Below, one piece after another: positions 36,701-44,731 of a stretch of 64,000 nt of DNA; positions within the stretch are counted from its first letter, which is position 1, and each line of letters begins with the position of its first letter. The stretch spans positions 248,001-312,000 of the forward strand of contig NZ_CP107913.1 in the NCBI RefSeq assembly GCF_036014115.1. Direction: 5' to 3'. The DNA comes from Streptomyces sp. NBC_00448 (GTDB taxonomy: Bacteria; Actinomycetota; Actinomycetes; Streptomycetales; Streptomycetaceae). A model generated the notes under the pieces. That model had not been told where the DNA came from. It was given only the letters and a program-made list of their open reading frames with translations, and did no database searches. Both the position numbers and the translations under genes were made by a program.

Positions 36701-37110
36701 CGGGACAGCCGGACAACCTGGAGGTGGCGGGCCAGACGCTGCCGCAGCCGGCGGGCACGTCGGGCGCGTACCTCGGACTGCTGGGGTCGGCGACCAACGC
36801 TCCGACCGACGGCAGCGGCGTCCCCGGCGCGCTGACCGTCACCTACACCGACGGCACGACCGCCAAGGCGACGGTGACGTTCTCCGACTGGACGCTCAAC
36901 GGCGCCGGCAGCAAGCCGGTGCCGGGCAACACCACCGCGATCACCACCGATTACCGCAACACCGGCAGCGGCGGCAAGGACAACGTCAAGGCGTACGTCT
37001 TCTCGGTGAAGGTGCCCCTGGACGCGACGAAGACGGTGGCGTCGGTGACGCTCCCCGTGACCGGCGCGTCGGGAACCGTCCACCTCTTCGCGATCAGCTT
37101 CGGCGGATGA
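33706..37110 (+). CDS. Secreted GH92 alpha-mannosidase-type protein
   Basis: A 1134-residue exported hydrolase. The signal peptide ends near residue 42. The GH92 core has [66 protein letters not shown] with catalytic Glu678, and [21 protein letters not shown]. GH92 enzymes are calcium-dependent exo-alpha-mannosidases acting on fungal or N-glycan mannose. Residues 281-325 are a Pro/Ser/Ala-rich insertion within the N-terminal domain. After the core come a NEW3-type beta-sandwich (about 847-925) and a C-terminal NPCBM/galactose-binding-like module (938-1134). ATG with CGGAGG upstream. Control is by the LacI-type operator; a terminator follows. Confidence 0.92.
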   Translation: [1134 protein letters not shown]

Positions 37111-37140
37111 GTGGATGAGCGGATGAGGTGATCAGTCACC

Positions 37141-37159
37141 CCGCCGCCTGAAGCGGCGG
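37141..37159 (+). terminator. Terminator after GH92 gene
   Basis: A perfect 7-bp GC stem, CCGCCGC (37141-37147) with GCGGCGG (37153-37159), has a 5-nt loop; TCAC and GTGA just outside extend it past a small bulge. It lies 30 bp after the stop. Confidence 0.65.
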
Positions 37160-37389
37160 TGAACGAACCGGGCGCGTCCCCCACTTCGGCGGGGGCCGCG
37201 CCCGGCCCCGTCCGTCCCCCGGCCCCGCGGGCGGAGGCACCCTCGGGGCAAGGGGACGAGCCTGGGTGCGTGGCGCCGGGCTTGCGGGGCTGTCACCAGG
37301 GGCTACGGTGGATGAGCAGGTGCCCGCGGCGGGCACTGGGGGCGGCCGCGGCGGCGCCCGGCAACCAGGCGCCACAAGGAGCACGGGCG

Positions 37390-38502
37390 ATGGGAGTGCG
37401 GGCCGGATGGTGGAGGGCACCCGGAGTGCCCGGGACGCTCGCCACGCTGGCGCTGGTGTCGGGCTCGCTGCTCGACGTGTTCGGGCCGGAACCGTATGTG
37501 GGGCTGCCGCTGCTGGCCGCGGCTCCGCTCGTCGCCGCGGCCACGCTGTCGTTCCGTACGAGTGTGGTGTTCGCGGTGCTCGCCTCCGCCGCGTCGATCG
37601 GGCTGGACTTCGACCAGGACCGGGCGTGGCTGTCGAGCCTGGTCGACCTGGCGGTGGTCGGCGTGGTGGGAGTGCTGGCACTGGTGGTCAACGTGCTGAT
37701 GGGCCGGCAGGTGAGCGACCTCGCCCGGGCCACGGCCGTCGCGGAGGCGGCGCAGCGCGCGGTGCTCCCGCAGCCTCCGGCCCGGGCCGGACCGCTGGCG
37801 GTCGCGTCGACGTACACCGCGGCGCAGGCGGAGGCGCGGATCGGCGGGGACCTGTTCGCCGTGCAGGAGACGCCGTTCGGCGTGCGGATGATGATCGGGG
37901 ACGTGCGCGGCAAGGGGATGCAGGCGGTCGGAGCGGTGTCCGTGGCGATCGGCGCGTTCCGGCAGGAGGCGGAGCACGCGCCGGACCTGCCGGAGCTGGC
38001 CCGCCGGATGGACGAGGCGCTGGCGCGGAACGCCGCCCGGGAGAGTTTCAACCACCCGACCGAGGAGTTCACGACGGCGCTGCTCGCCGAGGTGACCCCC
38101 GACGGCCGGACGCTCTACGTGGTCAACCGCGGCCACCCGCCGCCGTATCTGATCAGCGACGGGTCGTTCGAGCCGCTACTGCCTGCCGCGCCCGCGTATC
38201 CACTGGGCATGGGGCTGTCGCCGGTGTCCGACGACGGCACCGCCCACCCCGCCGACTCCTGGCACCTGCCACCCGGCGGGACGGTGCTGTTCGTGACCGA
38301 CGGCGTCACCGAGGCACGCAACCGCAAGGGCGTCTTCTACGATCCGTGCCGCTCGGCACTGGCCGGCCACCGCTTCGACGAGCCGCGGGACCTGGTCGAC
38401 GCGCTCACCGAGGACGTCGACCGGTGGACGGGGCACACCCGCCACGACGACATGGCGGTCCTCGCCGTGACCCGGGTCGCGGAGACCCGCACCCCGTCCT
38501 GA
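37390..38502 (+). CDS. Membrane-bound SpoIIE-type PP2C protein phosphatase
   Basis: A 370-residue serine/threonine phosphatase. Residues 15-110 contain about four transmembrane helices; there is no PAS or GAF sensor domain. The PP2C_SIG domain follows with GGDLFAVQ (metal-binding Asp154), GDVRGKGMQAVG, NRGHPPPYLI and VTDGVTEARN, and RHDDMAVLAV holding the last metal aspartates. Such enzymes dephosphorylate anti-anti-sigma factors in partner-switching cascades. AAGGAG lies 7 bp before the ATG. In-frame starts up to 37159 give only low-complexity sequence. No anti-sigma factor is adjacent. Confidence 0.9.
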   Translation: MGVRAGWWRAPGVPGTLATLALVSGSLLDVFGPEPYVGLPLLAAAPLVAAATLSFRTSVVFAVLASAASIGLDFDQDRAWLSSLVDLAVVGVVGVLALVVNVLMGRQVSDLARATAVAEAAQRAVLPQPPARAGPLAVASTYTAAQAEARIGGDLFAVQETPFGVRMMIGDVRGKGMQAVGAVSVAIGAFRQEAEHAPDLPELARRMDEALARNAARESFNHPTEEFTTALLAEVTPDGRTLYVVNRGHPPPYLISDGSFEPLLPAAPAYPLGMGLSPVSDDGTAHPADSWHLPPGGTVLFVTDGVTEARNRKGVFYDPCRSALAGHRFDEPRDLVDALTEDVDRWTGHTRHDDMAVLAVTRVAETRTPS

Positions 38503-38575
38503 CGGTCCCGGTCCTACGGTCCCGGTCCTGACGGTCCCCGTCCTGCCGGTCCCCGTCCTGCCGGTCACGGTCCAG
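38502..38575. repeat. Five imperfect 15-bp tandem repeats
   Basis: Starting inside the stop codon of the phosphatase gene, five units of 14-15 bp follow one another (pattern CGGTCCCSGTCCTG). They are not palindromic. They may be a slippage product or could take part in transcript ending. They precede the kinase gene by 65 bp. Confidence 0.55.
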
Positions 38576-38640
38576 GATGGCAGCGGCGGCCGGCGGAAAA
38601 GCCGTTGCGCAGGCACGGGCGCCACGTCCACGATCCCTGG

Positions 38641-39600
38641 ATGATCGAGAACGTACGGGGCGGCTCCCCCGGCGAAGGCGGCGACCGACCCGGCGACGAC
38701 GCGCCCGGCGACGACGGCCGGGCCGGGATCGACGCGGCGCTCGTGCGGCGGCTGATCGCCGAGCAGTTCCCGCGGTGGTCCGGGTTGCCGGTGACCCCGG
38801 TGGCAGTCGACGGGTGGGACAACCGGACGTACCGCCTCGGCGACAGGATGACGGTGCGGCTGCCGACCGCCGAGGGCTACGTCCCCGCGGTGGACAAGGA
38901 GAACCGGTGGCTGCCGGTCCTCGGGCCGCAGCTGCCGGTTCCGGTACCACCCCTGCTCGCGAGGGGCGAGCCGGGCTGCGGCTACCCGTACCCGTGGTCG
39001 GTGCGCAGCTGGCTGGAGGGCCGGACCGCGCGGCCCGAACGGATCGGCGACCTGACCGGGTTCGCCGTCGAACTGGGCGGGTTCCTCCGTGCCCTGCAGC
39101 AGATCGACGCCACCGGGGGCCCGGCGGCCGGCGCGCACAGCTTCCATCGCGGCGCGCCGCCCGCGTACTACGACGACGAGACGCGCCGGGTGCTGTCCGC
39201 GCTGCGCGGCCGGGTCGACACCGAGCGGGCCGAGCGGCTGTGGGACGAGGCGCTGACCAGCCGGTGGCAGGGGCCGCCGGTGTGGTTCCACGGCGACATC
39301 GCCCACGGCAACCTGCTGGTCAGGGACGGCCGGCTGGCCGCGGTCATCGACTTCGGCACCTGCGGGGTCGGCGATCCGGCGTGTGATCTCGTCGTCGCGT
39401 GGACGATGTTCCGCGGCCGTAGCAGGGCGGCGTTCCGCGCGGCGGTCGGCCAGGACCGCGACACCTGGGCCAGGGCCCGTGGCTGGCTGGTCTGGAAGTC
39501 CCTGATCAGCATCGCGGAGCACCACGACAGCAACCCCGCGCTGGCCGCCGAGCACCGCCGCTCGCTCGACGAGGTGCTCGCCGACCGGGAGGAGCAGTAG
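38641..39600 (+). CDS. Aminoglycoside-phosphotransferase-like kinase
   Basis: A 319-residue APH-fold protein. The opening is a Gly/Asp-rich tail, then the ATP-binding lobe (VAVDGWDNRTYRLGDRMTV), the catalytic loop VWFHGDIAHGNLLV and the DFG-like VIDFGTCGVGDPACDLVVAW. It resembles the Streptomyces group of phosphotransferases often annotated as macrolide or aminoglycoside kinases, but the actual substrate is unknown. The ATG at 38641 has a weak ribosome binding site; ATG 38605 is in frame, 12 codons upstream. It is the second APH-like gene in the window and not closely similar to the first. Confidence 0.82.
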   Translation: MIENVRGGSPGEGGDRPGDDAPGDDGRAGIDAALVRRLIAEQFPRWSGLPVTPVAVDGWDNRTYRLGDRMTVRLPTAEGYVPAVDKENRWLPVLGPQLPVPVPPLLARGEPGCGYPYPWSVRSWLEGRTARPERIGDLTGFAVELGGFLRALQQIDATGGPAAGAHSFHRGAPPAYYDDETRRVLSALRGRVDTERAERLWDEALTSRWQGPPVWFHGDIAHGNLLVRDGRLAAVIDFGTCGVGDPACDLVVAWTMFRGRSRAAFRAAVGQDRDTWARARGWLVWKSLISIAEHHDSNPALAAEHRRSLDEVLADREEQ

Positions 39601-39711
39601 GCGAGGAGCCGTAGGCCGCGTGACGGCCCGGCCGCGCCATGCCCGGTCGCGCCGGGACCGGGTGCCCGGTGTCTCGGGCCCCGCTGTCCGGCGCCCGACC
39701 CGCACCCGGTG

Positions 39712-40332
39712 TCAGGATCGCCCGGCCGAGGCGTCGATCTGGGCGCGGTACCCCGCGCGCAGCGCGGCCACGGAGGAGGGCGGCGTGATGACGGTGGCCG
39801 CGCCGAGCGACGGCACGCGGCGCCGGCGCCCGTAGCCGTCGGGGCTCCACTCCACCAGCGCGTCGCCCTTCAGCAGCGCCGGGGTGCCGTCGTCGAGGAG
39901 GGCGAACACGCCGTCGGGCAGGCCGGACCACGGCAGTGCGTGCAGGCGGCGGCGGTGGGTGCCGCGGTGCAGCCGCTCGGCGTGCAACCGGCTGTTGATC
40001 GCGCGCGCGGACGGCACGGGCACGGACAGCGCGCGGCTCCAGGCGTCGCGGTACGCCGTGTAGTCCGCGCGGCGGCACTCCGCGCAGGGGCGGTGCCCGG
40101 CGGCCAGCGCGACCGCTTCGTCGTGGAAGTACAGGTACGTGTAGTGGTGCGGCCGCCACTGCGGGTTCCACCGCCCCCGGAAGTCCAGGGCGCAGGTCAG
40201 CCAGGCGTCGCTCGCGTGGAAGCGGACCACCCGGTGGCCCTCGTGCAGGATTCCCCGGTTCCCCGTCCAGGCTCCGCGCAGCGGGAATGCCGCGATGTCG
40301 CCCAGCGGTGTGACCCGGTTCCGCTCCGCCAT
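39712..40332 (-). CDS. Conserved hypothetical protein with Ada-like zinc motif
   Basis: A 206-residue protein. Its middle reads LYFHDEAVALAAGHRPCAECRRADYTAY, reminiscent of the metal-binding part of Ada (AGHRPCKRC), with the pair CAEC; a second cysteine pair is not evident, so histidines may complete a site. The N-terminal half contains RFHASDAWLTCALDFRGRWN. It occurs as a conserved unknown in actinobacteria. The start is chosen where a Met follows an upstream nonconserved tail. Neighbours give no functional hint. Confidence 0.65.
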   Translation of the reverse strand: MAERNRVTPLGDIAAFPLRGAWTGNRGILHEGHRVVRFHASDAWLTCALDFRGRWNPQWRPHHYTYLYFHDEAVALAAGHRPCAECRRADYTAYRDAWSRALSVPVPSARAINSRLHAERLHRGTHRRRLHALPWSGLPDGVFALLDDGTPALLKGDALVEWSPDGYGRRRRVPSLGAATVITPPSSVAALRAGYRAQIDASAGRS

Positions 40333-40438
40333 CGCGTACGCTCCCGCTTCCGGTCCGCCGAGGCCGCTTCTGCCTCCGCTCCCCAGGCAACCACACGGCA
40401 CCGACAACGCCGCCCGGCCTCGATCGGGGCGCGCCGCC

Positions 40439-41047
40439 TCACGGCCACGCGGGGCAGTGCCAGGCGCGGCGCTCGTGGTCGTACCTGACGAGGAACGGTT
40501 CCGCGTGCGGCAGCGGGGCGCCCCAGACCGCGCCGCCGAGGCCGCACAGGTGGCTCAGGGCCACCGTCAGGGAGGCGACGTGCCCGACGACGGCGACGGT
40601 GCCGCCCGGGTGCGCGCGGGCGATGTCGTGGAACGCGCCGGTCGTACGCGCGAGGACGTCGTGCCCGCTCTCGCCGTCCGCGACCCGCGGCTCCAGGTCC
40701 CGCTCGACCACCCACGCGTGCAGCACCTGGGCGGTGAGCTGGTGGACGGCGGGATCTCGCGAACCCTCCAGGGCGCCGATGCCGACCTCGGTCAGGGCGG
40801 GCAGCGCCCGCGGGGCGGCGCTCACGCCCGCGCCCTGGGCGGCTATCTCGCCGCTCTGGCGGGCCCGCAGCGCGGTGCTCGTGTAGATCGCCACCGGGCG
40901 TTCGGCGGCCAACACGCGGCCCGCCGCGGCGGCTTGACCGCGGCCTCGGGCCGTCAGCGGCACGCTCGGCACGGCTCCGGCGGTGCCGCTGGTGACGTTC
41001 TCCGACTCGGCGTGGCGCATGCACCAGATCCGCACCTCGGGCTTCAT
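40439..41047 (-). CDS. Histidine phosphatase superfamily protein
   Basis: A 202-residue phosphatase with the phosphohistidine motif CMRHAESEN near the N-terminus, a later basic contact in LRARQSGEIA, the acid residue in TEVGIGALEG and the second catalytic His in VGHVAS. It belongs to the phosphoglycerate-mutase-like fold and hydrolyses an unknown small phosphate ester. The stop of RidA (41067) lies 19 bp upstream on the same strand, so the two probably share a transcript. Confidence 0.85.
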   Translation of the reverse strand: MKPEVRIWCMRHAESENVTSGTAGAVPSVPLTARGRGQAAAAGRVLAAERPVAIYTSTALRARQSGEIAAQGAGVSAAPRALPALTEVGIGALEGSRDPAVHQLTAQVLHAWVVERDLEPRVADGESGHDVLARTTGAFHDIARAHPGGTVAVVGHVASLTVALSHLCGLGGAVWGAPLPHAEPFLVRYDHERRAWHCPAWP

Positions 41048-41066
41048 CCCGTGAACGTACCGCGGG

Positions 41067-41474
41067 TCACGGCAGCGCCGCTGTCAGATCGACCTCGACC
41101 AACTGCCCGGTGAAACCGAGCCGGTTGACGCCGAGCAGGGTGCTCGCGGTGGTGAACGCCGGGCCGATCGCCGAAGCGGTGAGTCGCCGCCAGGCCGCAC
41201 CCAGGACCTCGGTGACGTCGGTGCACACGTAGATGACGGAGCGTACGACGTCGTCAGGTTCCGCGCCGACGGCGGCCAGGGCGGCCAGCGCGTTCGCGGC
41301 GACCTGGTCGATCTGGGCGTCGAGCGATCCCGGACCGACCAGCACACCGTCGGGGTCGAGCGGGCACTGCCCGGCGAGGTGGGCGGTGCGGCCGGCCTCG
41401 ACCACGGTGATGTGGTGGTAGACGGGGGTCGGGTGGAGCCGGTCGGGGTTGATGCGGGTGATCCTCGGGCTCAT
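41067..41474 (-). CDS. RidA/YER057c-family protein
   Basis: A 135-residue protein of the RidA fold (AHLAGQCPLDPDGVLVGPGS, then ANALAALAAVGAEPDDVVRS). RidA proteins are trimers that hydrolyse reactive enamine/imine intermediates. The catalytic arginine position of true RidA is not clearly conserved at the C-terminus (ASTLLGVNRLGFTGQLVEVD), so this may be a non-deaminase Rid subgroup. The start at 41474 follows family length; an in-frame ATG 12 codons upstream exists. Confidence 0.82.
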   Translation of the reverse strand: MSPRITRINPDRLHPTPVYHHITVVEAGRTAHLAGQCPLDPDGVLVGPGSLDAQIDQVAANALAALAAVGAEPDDVVRSVIYVCTDVTEVLGAAWRRLTASAIGPAFTTASTLLGVNRLGFTGQLVEVDLTAALP

Positions 41475-41573
41475 GGCCCCGAGCCTGGCGAACGCGGGCA
41501 CGGGGCGCACCAGGTTTTCCGAAGGCGCCCGAACCGGCGGTGACTGTTGCGGCGGCTGACGGCCGCGGGCGCG

Positions 41574-42469
41574 TCAGGGCGCGGTCTGCTCGGTTCGGGC
41601 CGCCGGTTCGGTGGCGGCCCAGGTGGCCAGGAGGGTCAGGCCGTCGGCGGAGGGGGTGCCGGGGGCGGCGCTGTAGCTGGTGAGGGTCAGGCCGGGGTCG
41701 GCGGGCAGTTCCATGGCCTCGAAGTCGAGGGTGAGGTCGCCGACGACGGGGTGGTGGAAGCGCTTGGTGCCGGTGTGGTGCAGGCGCACGTTGTGCTTGG
41801 CCCAGGCGGTGCGGAACTCCTCGCTGCGGGTGACGAGTTCACCGATCAGGTCGGTGAGGTGCCGGTCGTACGGATCGCGGCCGGCCTCGGTGCGCAGCAG
41901 GGCGACGGTGGTGTGGAGACGGAGGTGTCCCAGTCGGGGAAGAAGTCGGGCCCGTCGGGGTGGAGGAACTGGAAACGGGCGGTGTTGACCGGCCGCTGCG
42001 GTGCGTCGAACAGCGGTGCGTACAGGGCGCGGCCGAGGGTGTTGGCGGCGAGGATGTCCAGCCGGCCGTTGCGGATGAAGGCCGGGGTGCCGGTCATGGA
42101 GTGCAGGACCCGCAGCATGGTGGGGCGGACCTGGCGGCGGGCCGGGTGGGTGCCGCGGCGCGGGCCGGTACCGGCGGCGCGGGCGAGGTCGTGCAGGTGG
42201 GAGCGCTCGGCTTCGTCGAGTTGCAGGGCCCGGGCGATCGCGTCCAGGACGCTGTCGGAGACACCGGCGAGGTTGCCGCGCTCCAGCCGGACGTAGTAGT
42301 CGACGCTGACCCCGGCGAGCAGGGCGACCTCCTCGCGGCGCAGTCCCGGCACCCGCCGGTTGCCTCCGTACGCGGGCAGCCCGGCCTGCTGGGGGGTGAT
42401 CCTCGCGCGGCGCGTGGCCAGGAACTCCTTGACGTCGCTCCGGCCGGCCCCGCTGGTCCTGCTGTCCAT
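41574..42469 (-). pseudogene. XRE regulator with MmyB-like domain, single-base frameshift
   Basis: Read continuously this would be a 298-residue XRE/MmyB regulator: helix-turn-helix ITPQQAGLPAYGGNRRVPGL, REEVALLAGVSVDYYVRLER, then the ligand domain (FIRNGRLDILAANTLGRALY). At 41920/41921 the frame breaks after FFPDWDTS; the next frame resumes as expected (TVALLRTEAGRDPYDRHLTD) and ends at 41574 with LLATWAATEPA. One missing base in a C run would repair it. It is divergent from the CMD-cupin-ADH cluster and was, or is, its regulator. Confidence 0.82.
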
Positions 42470-42714
42470 GCCCTCCAGGCTACGGCCGGCCCGCGGCGGC
42501 TGAGGGGTTCTGTCATTACCTGGAACAGCAGGTCCTTCCTCACCGGCATGACCTGCGGTTACCTCGATGGTGAAGCGGTCCGGCGACCCGGCGGGCACCG
42601 CACGGACGCCCTACGGCGGCACCACGGAGGACCCGTACGGGGAACCTGTCCCGGCGGCGCTCCGACGCCGGGACGACCTTTCGACCGATCGACCTTTCGA
42701 CGCGAGGAGACGCG
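42470..42714. promoter_or_regulatory. Divergent control region of XRE and CMD cluster
   Basis: The 245-bp gap contains CCTGGAACAGCAGG and a related ACCTGCGGTTACC element near 42520-42560, weakly symmetric and plausible as regulator sites. No gene is evident. GAGGAG just before 42715 serves the CMD gene. Confidence 0.4.
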
Positions 42715-43032
42715 ATGGCAGGACAGACCGCACCCCGGCACTTGGACTCGGTGGCGCCGAAGCTGGTGGAGCTGACCGACGAGGTGCTCTTCGGCGACGT
42801 GTGGGAGCGGCCCGGCCTGTCCGCGCGCGACCGCAGCCTGGTCACGGTGAGCGTGCTGGCCGCGCTGTACCGCACCGAGCAGCTCGGCTTCCACCTGAAG
42901 CTGGCGAGGGACAACGGGCTCACCCGCGAGGAGCTGGGCGAGGCGCTGTCCCATTTGGCGTTCTACGCCGGCTGGCCGGCCGCGATGACCGCGGCGAACC
43001 GGTTGCACGCCCTCGTCGAGGACACCGCCTGA
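42715..43032 (+). CDS. Carboxymuconolactone decarboxylase family protein
   Basis: A 105-residue all-helical protein matching the short CMD family (LTDEVLFGDVWERPGLSARD, RSLVTVSVLAALYRTEQLGF, EELGEALSHLAFYAGWPAAM). It has no cysteines, like gamma-carboxymuconolactone decarboxylase and unlike AhpD. GCGAGGAGACGCG precedes the ATG. It opens a cluster with a cupin, an alcohol dehydrogenase, a DUF2255 protein and an SDR that recurs in actinobacteria under XRE/MmyB regulators; the overall function of that cluster is not established. Confidence 0.87.
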   Translation: MAGQTAPRHLDSVAPKLVELTDEVLFGDVWERPGLSARDRSLVTVSVLAALYRTEQLGFHLKLARDNGLTREELGEALSHLAFYAGWPAAMTAANRLHALVEDTA

Positions 43033-43135
43033 ACGGGCGCGCGCCGGTGCGGGGCCCGTCCCCGTACCGCAGGCAGCGCCCGTAGCCGCGCCCAATCCGC
43101 ACCCGCACTTGAAAACCCGCAGGGAGAACCGTCGT

Positions 43136-43538
43136 ATGGAACTGCTCGCCGCACCCCCCACCGCCAAGCTTCCCGGGAAGTGGTTCACCGGCGACGCGTG
43201 GGCCGATGTGGTCCACCGCGGCGAGGAACCCTCCCGGGTGCGCGCGAACACGGTGCGGTTCGCGCCCGGCGCGCGGACCGCCTGGCACTCCCACGGCCTG
43301 GGCCAGACCCTCTACATCGTCGAGGGCATCGCGCTGATCCAGTCCCGGGGCGGTGAGATCCTCCAGGCGCGTCCCGGGGACGTGGTCTGGACCCCGCCCG
43401 GGCGAGGAGCACTGGCACGGTGCCGCCCCCGACCGGTTCATGGTGCACCTCGCACTGTGGGAGACCGACGACGTCGACTGGCTGGAACACGTCAGCGACG
43501 CCGAGTACGCCGGGCCCCGCGCGGGTACCCGCGCCTGA
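43136..43538 (+). pseudogene. Cupin-domain protein, single-base frameshift
   Basis: With one base removed this is a 133-residue quercetinase-like cupin: ARTAWHSHGLGQTLYIVEG with the metal histidines, ARPGDVVWTPPGEEHWHGA, then FMVHLALWETDDVDWLEHV. The frame breaks at 43400-43403, where GGGC would read GGC in the intact gene. The upstream frame runs on into nonsense (RGALARCRPRPVHG). Start ATG with AGGGAG. Decay or an added base in a G run are both possible. Confidence 0.85.
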
Positions 43539-43632
43539 GTGGGCGACCGGCCCCCGCGGCTCCCTCGCCGCGCCCCCTCCGCAACCCCCGAAACGCAACC
43601 CCGAAACGATCAAGAAGGCAGGGTAGATCATC

Positions 43633-44655
43633 ATGCGTGGAGCCGTCATCCACTCCCCCGGTGACGTGCGCCTGGAACGGCGCGACGACCCGACGATCGT
43701 CGAGCCGACCGACGCGGTCATCCGCACCGTCGCCACCTGCGTGTGCGGGTCGGACCTGTGGGACTACCGCGGCGTCAACCCCGTCACCGGGCCGACCCCG
43801 ATGGGCCACGAGTACGTCGGTGTCGTCGAGCAGGTCGGCGCCGACGTCGAGCTGGTCAAGCCGGGCCAGTTCGTGGTCGGGTCGTTCTTCGCCTCGGACA
43901 ACACCTGCCCGAACTGCCTCAACGGCTACCAGAGCAACTGCCTGCACCGGGTGCCCGTCGGCGCCATCGGCTCCCAGGCCGAGTACGTGCGCATACCGCT
44001 GGCCGACGGCACCCTCGTCGCCACCCCCGAGCTGCCCGACGACGCGTTCGTGCCGAGCCTGCTGGCCTGCTCCGACGTCATGGGCACCGGCTGGTACGCG
44101 GCCGTGGCCGCGCAGGTCAGGCCCGGGCAGACGGTCGCGGTCGTCGGTGACGGCGCGGTCGGCCTGTGCGCGGTGATCGCCGCGAAGGAGCTCGGCGCGG
44201 AGCGGATCATCGCCATGAGCCGGCACGCGGCCCGGCAGAAGCTCGCCACCGGGTTCGGCGCCACCGACATCGTCGCCGAACGCGGCGACGAGGGCGTGGC
44301 CCGGATCAAGGAGATGACCGGCGGCATCGGCGCCGACGCCGTCCTGGAGTGCGTCGGCACGCAGCAGTCGATGCAGCAGGCCCTGCGCTCCACCCGCCCC
44401 GGCGGCAACGTCGGCTTCGTCGGCGTCCCGCACGGCGTCGCCGTCGACGGCACCGAGTTCTTCTTCTCCCACGTCGCCATGCGCGGCGGCCCCGCCCCGG
44501 TCCGCGCGTTCCTGCCCGACCTGATCGAGCGGGTGCTGTCCGGCCGGATCGACCCCGGCAAGGTCTTCGACCTCACCCTGCCGCTGGACCAGGTCGCCGA
44601 GGGCTACCGCGCGATGGACGAACGGCGCGCCGTCAAGACGCTGCTGCTCCCCTGA
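43633..44655 (+). CDS. Zinc-dependent alcohol dehydrogenase family protein
   Basis: A 340-residue medium-chain dehydrogenase. Catalytic zinc ligands are in CVCGSDLWDYRG and MGHEYVGVVE, the NAD(P) loop is VVGDGAVGLCAV. The structural zinc loop reads FASDNTCPNCLNGYQSNC, with three of the usual four cysteines. It probably oxidises or reduces an alcohol/aldehyde. It starts 95 bp after the cupin and belongs to the same cluster; the following genes continue on the same strand. Confidence 0.9.
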   Translation: MRGAVIHSPGDVRLERRDDPTIVEPTDAVIRTVATCVCGSDLWDYRGVNPVTGPTPMGHEYVGVVEQVGADVELVKPGQFVVGSFFASDNTCPNCLNGYQSNCLHRVPVGAIGSQAEYVRIPLADGTLVATPELPDDAFVPSLLACSDVMGTGWYAAVAAQVRPGQTVAVVGDGAVGLCAVIAAKELGAERIIAMSRHAARQKLATGFGATDIVAERGDEGVARIKEMTGGIGADAVLECVGTQQSMQQALRSTRPGGNVGFVGVPHGVAVDGTEFFFSHVAMRGGPAPVRAFLPDLIERVLSGRIDPGKVFDLTLPLDQVAEGYRAMDERRAVKTLLLP

Positions 44656-44731
44656 CCGCACCCGACCCCGTACAGCCCCCGCACCCGCATCCGTACCCGC
44701 ATCCCACGCCGACCGAGAAGGAGCCGACGCC

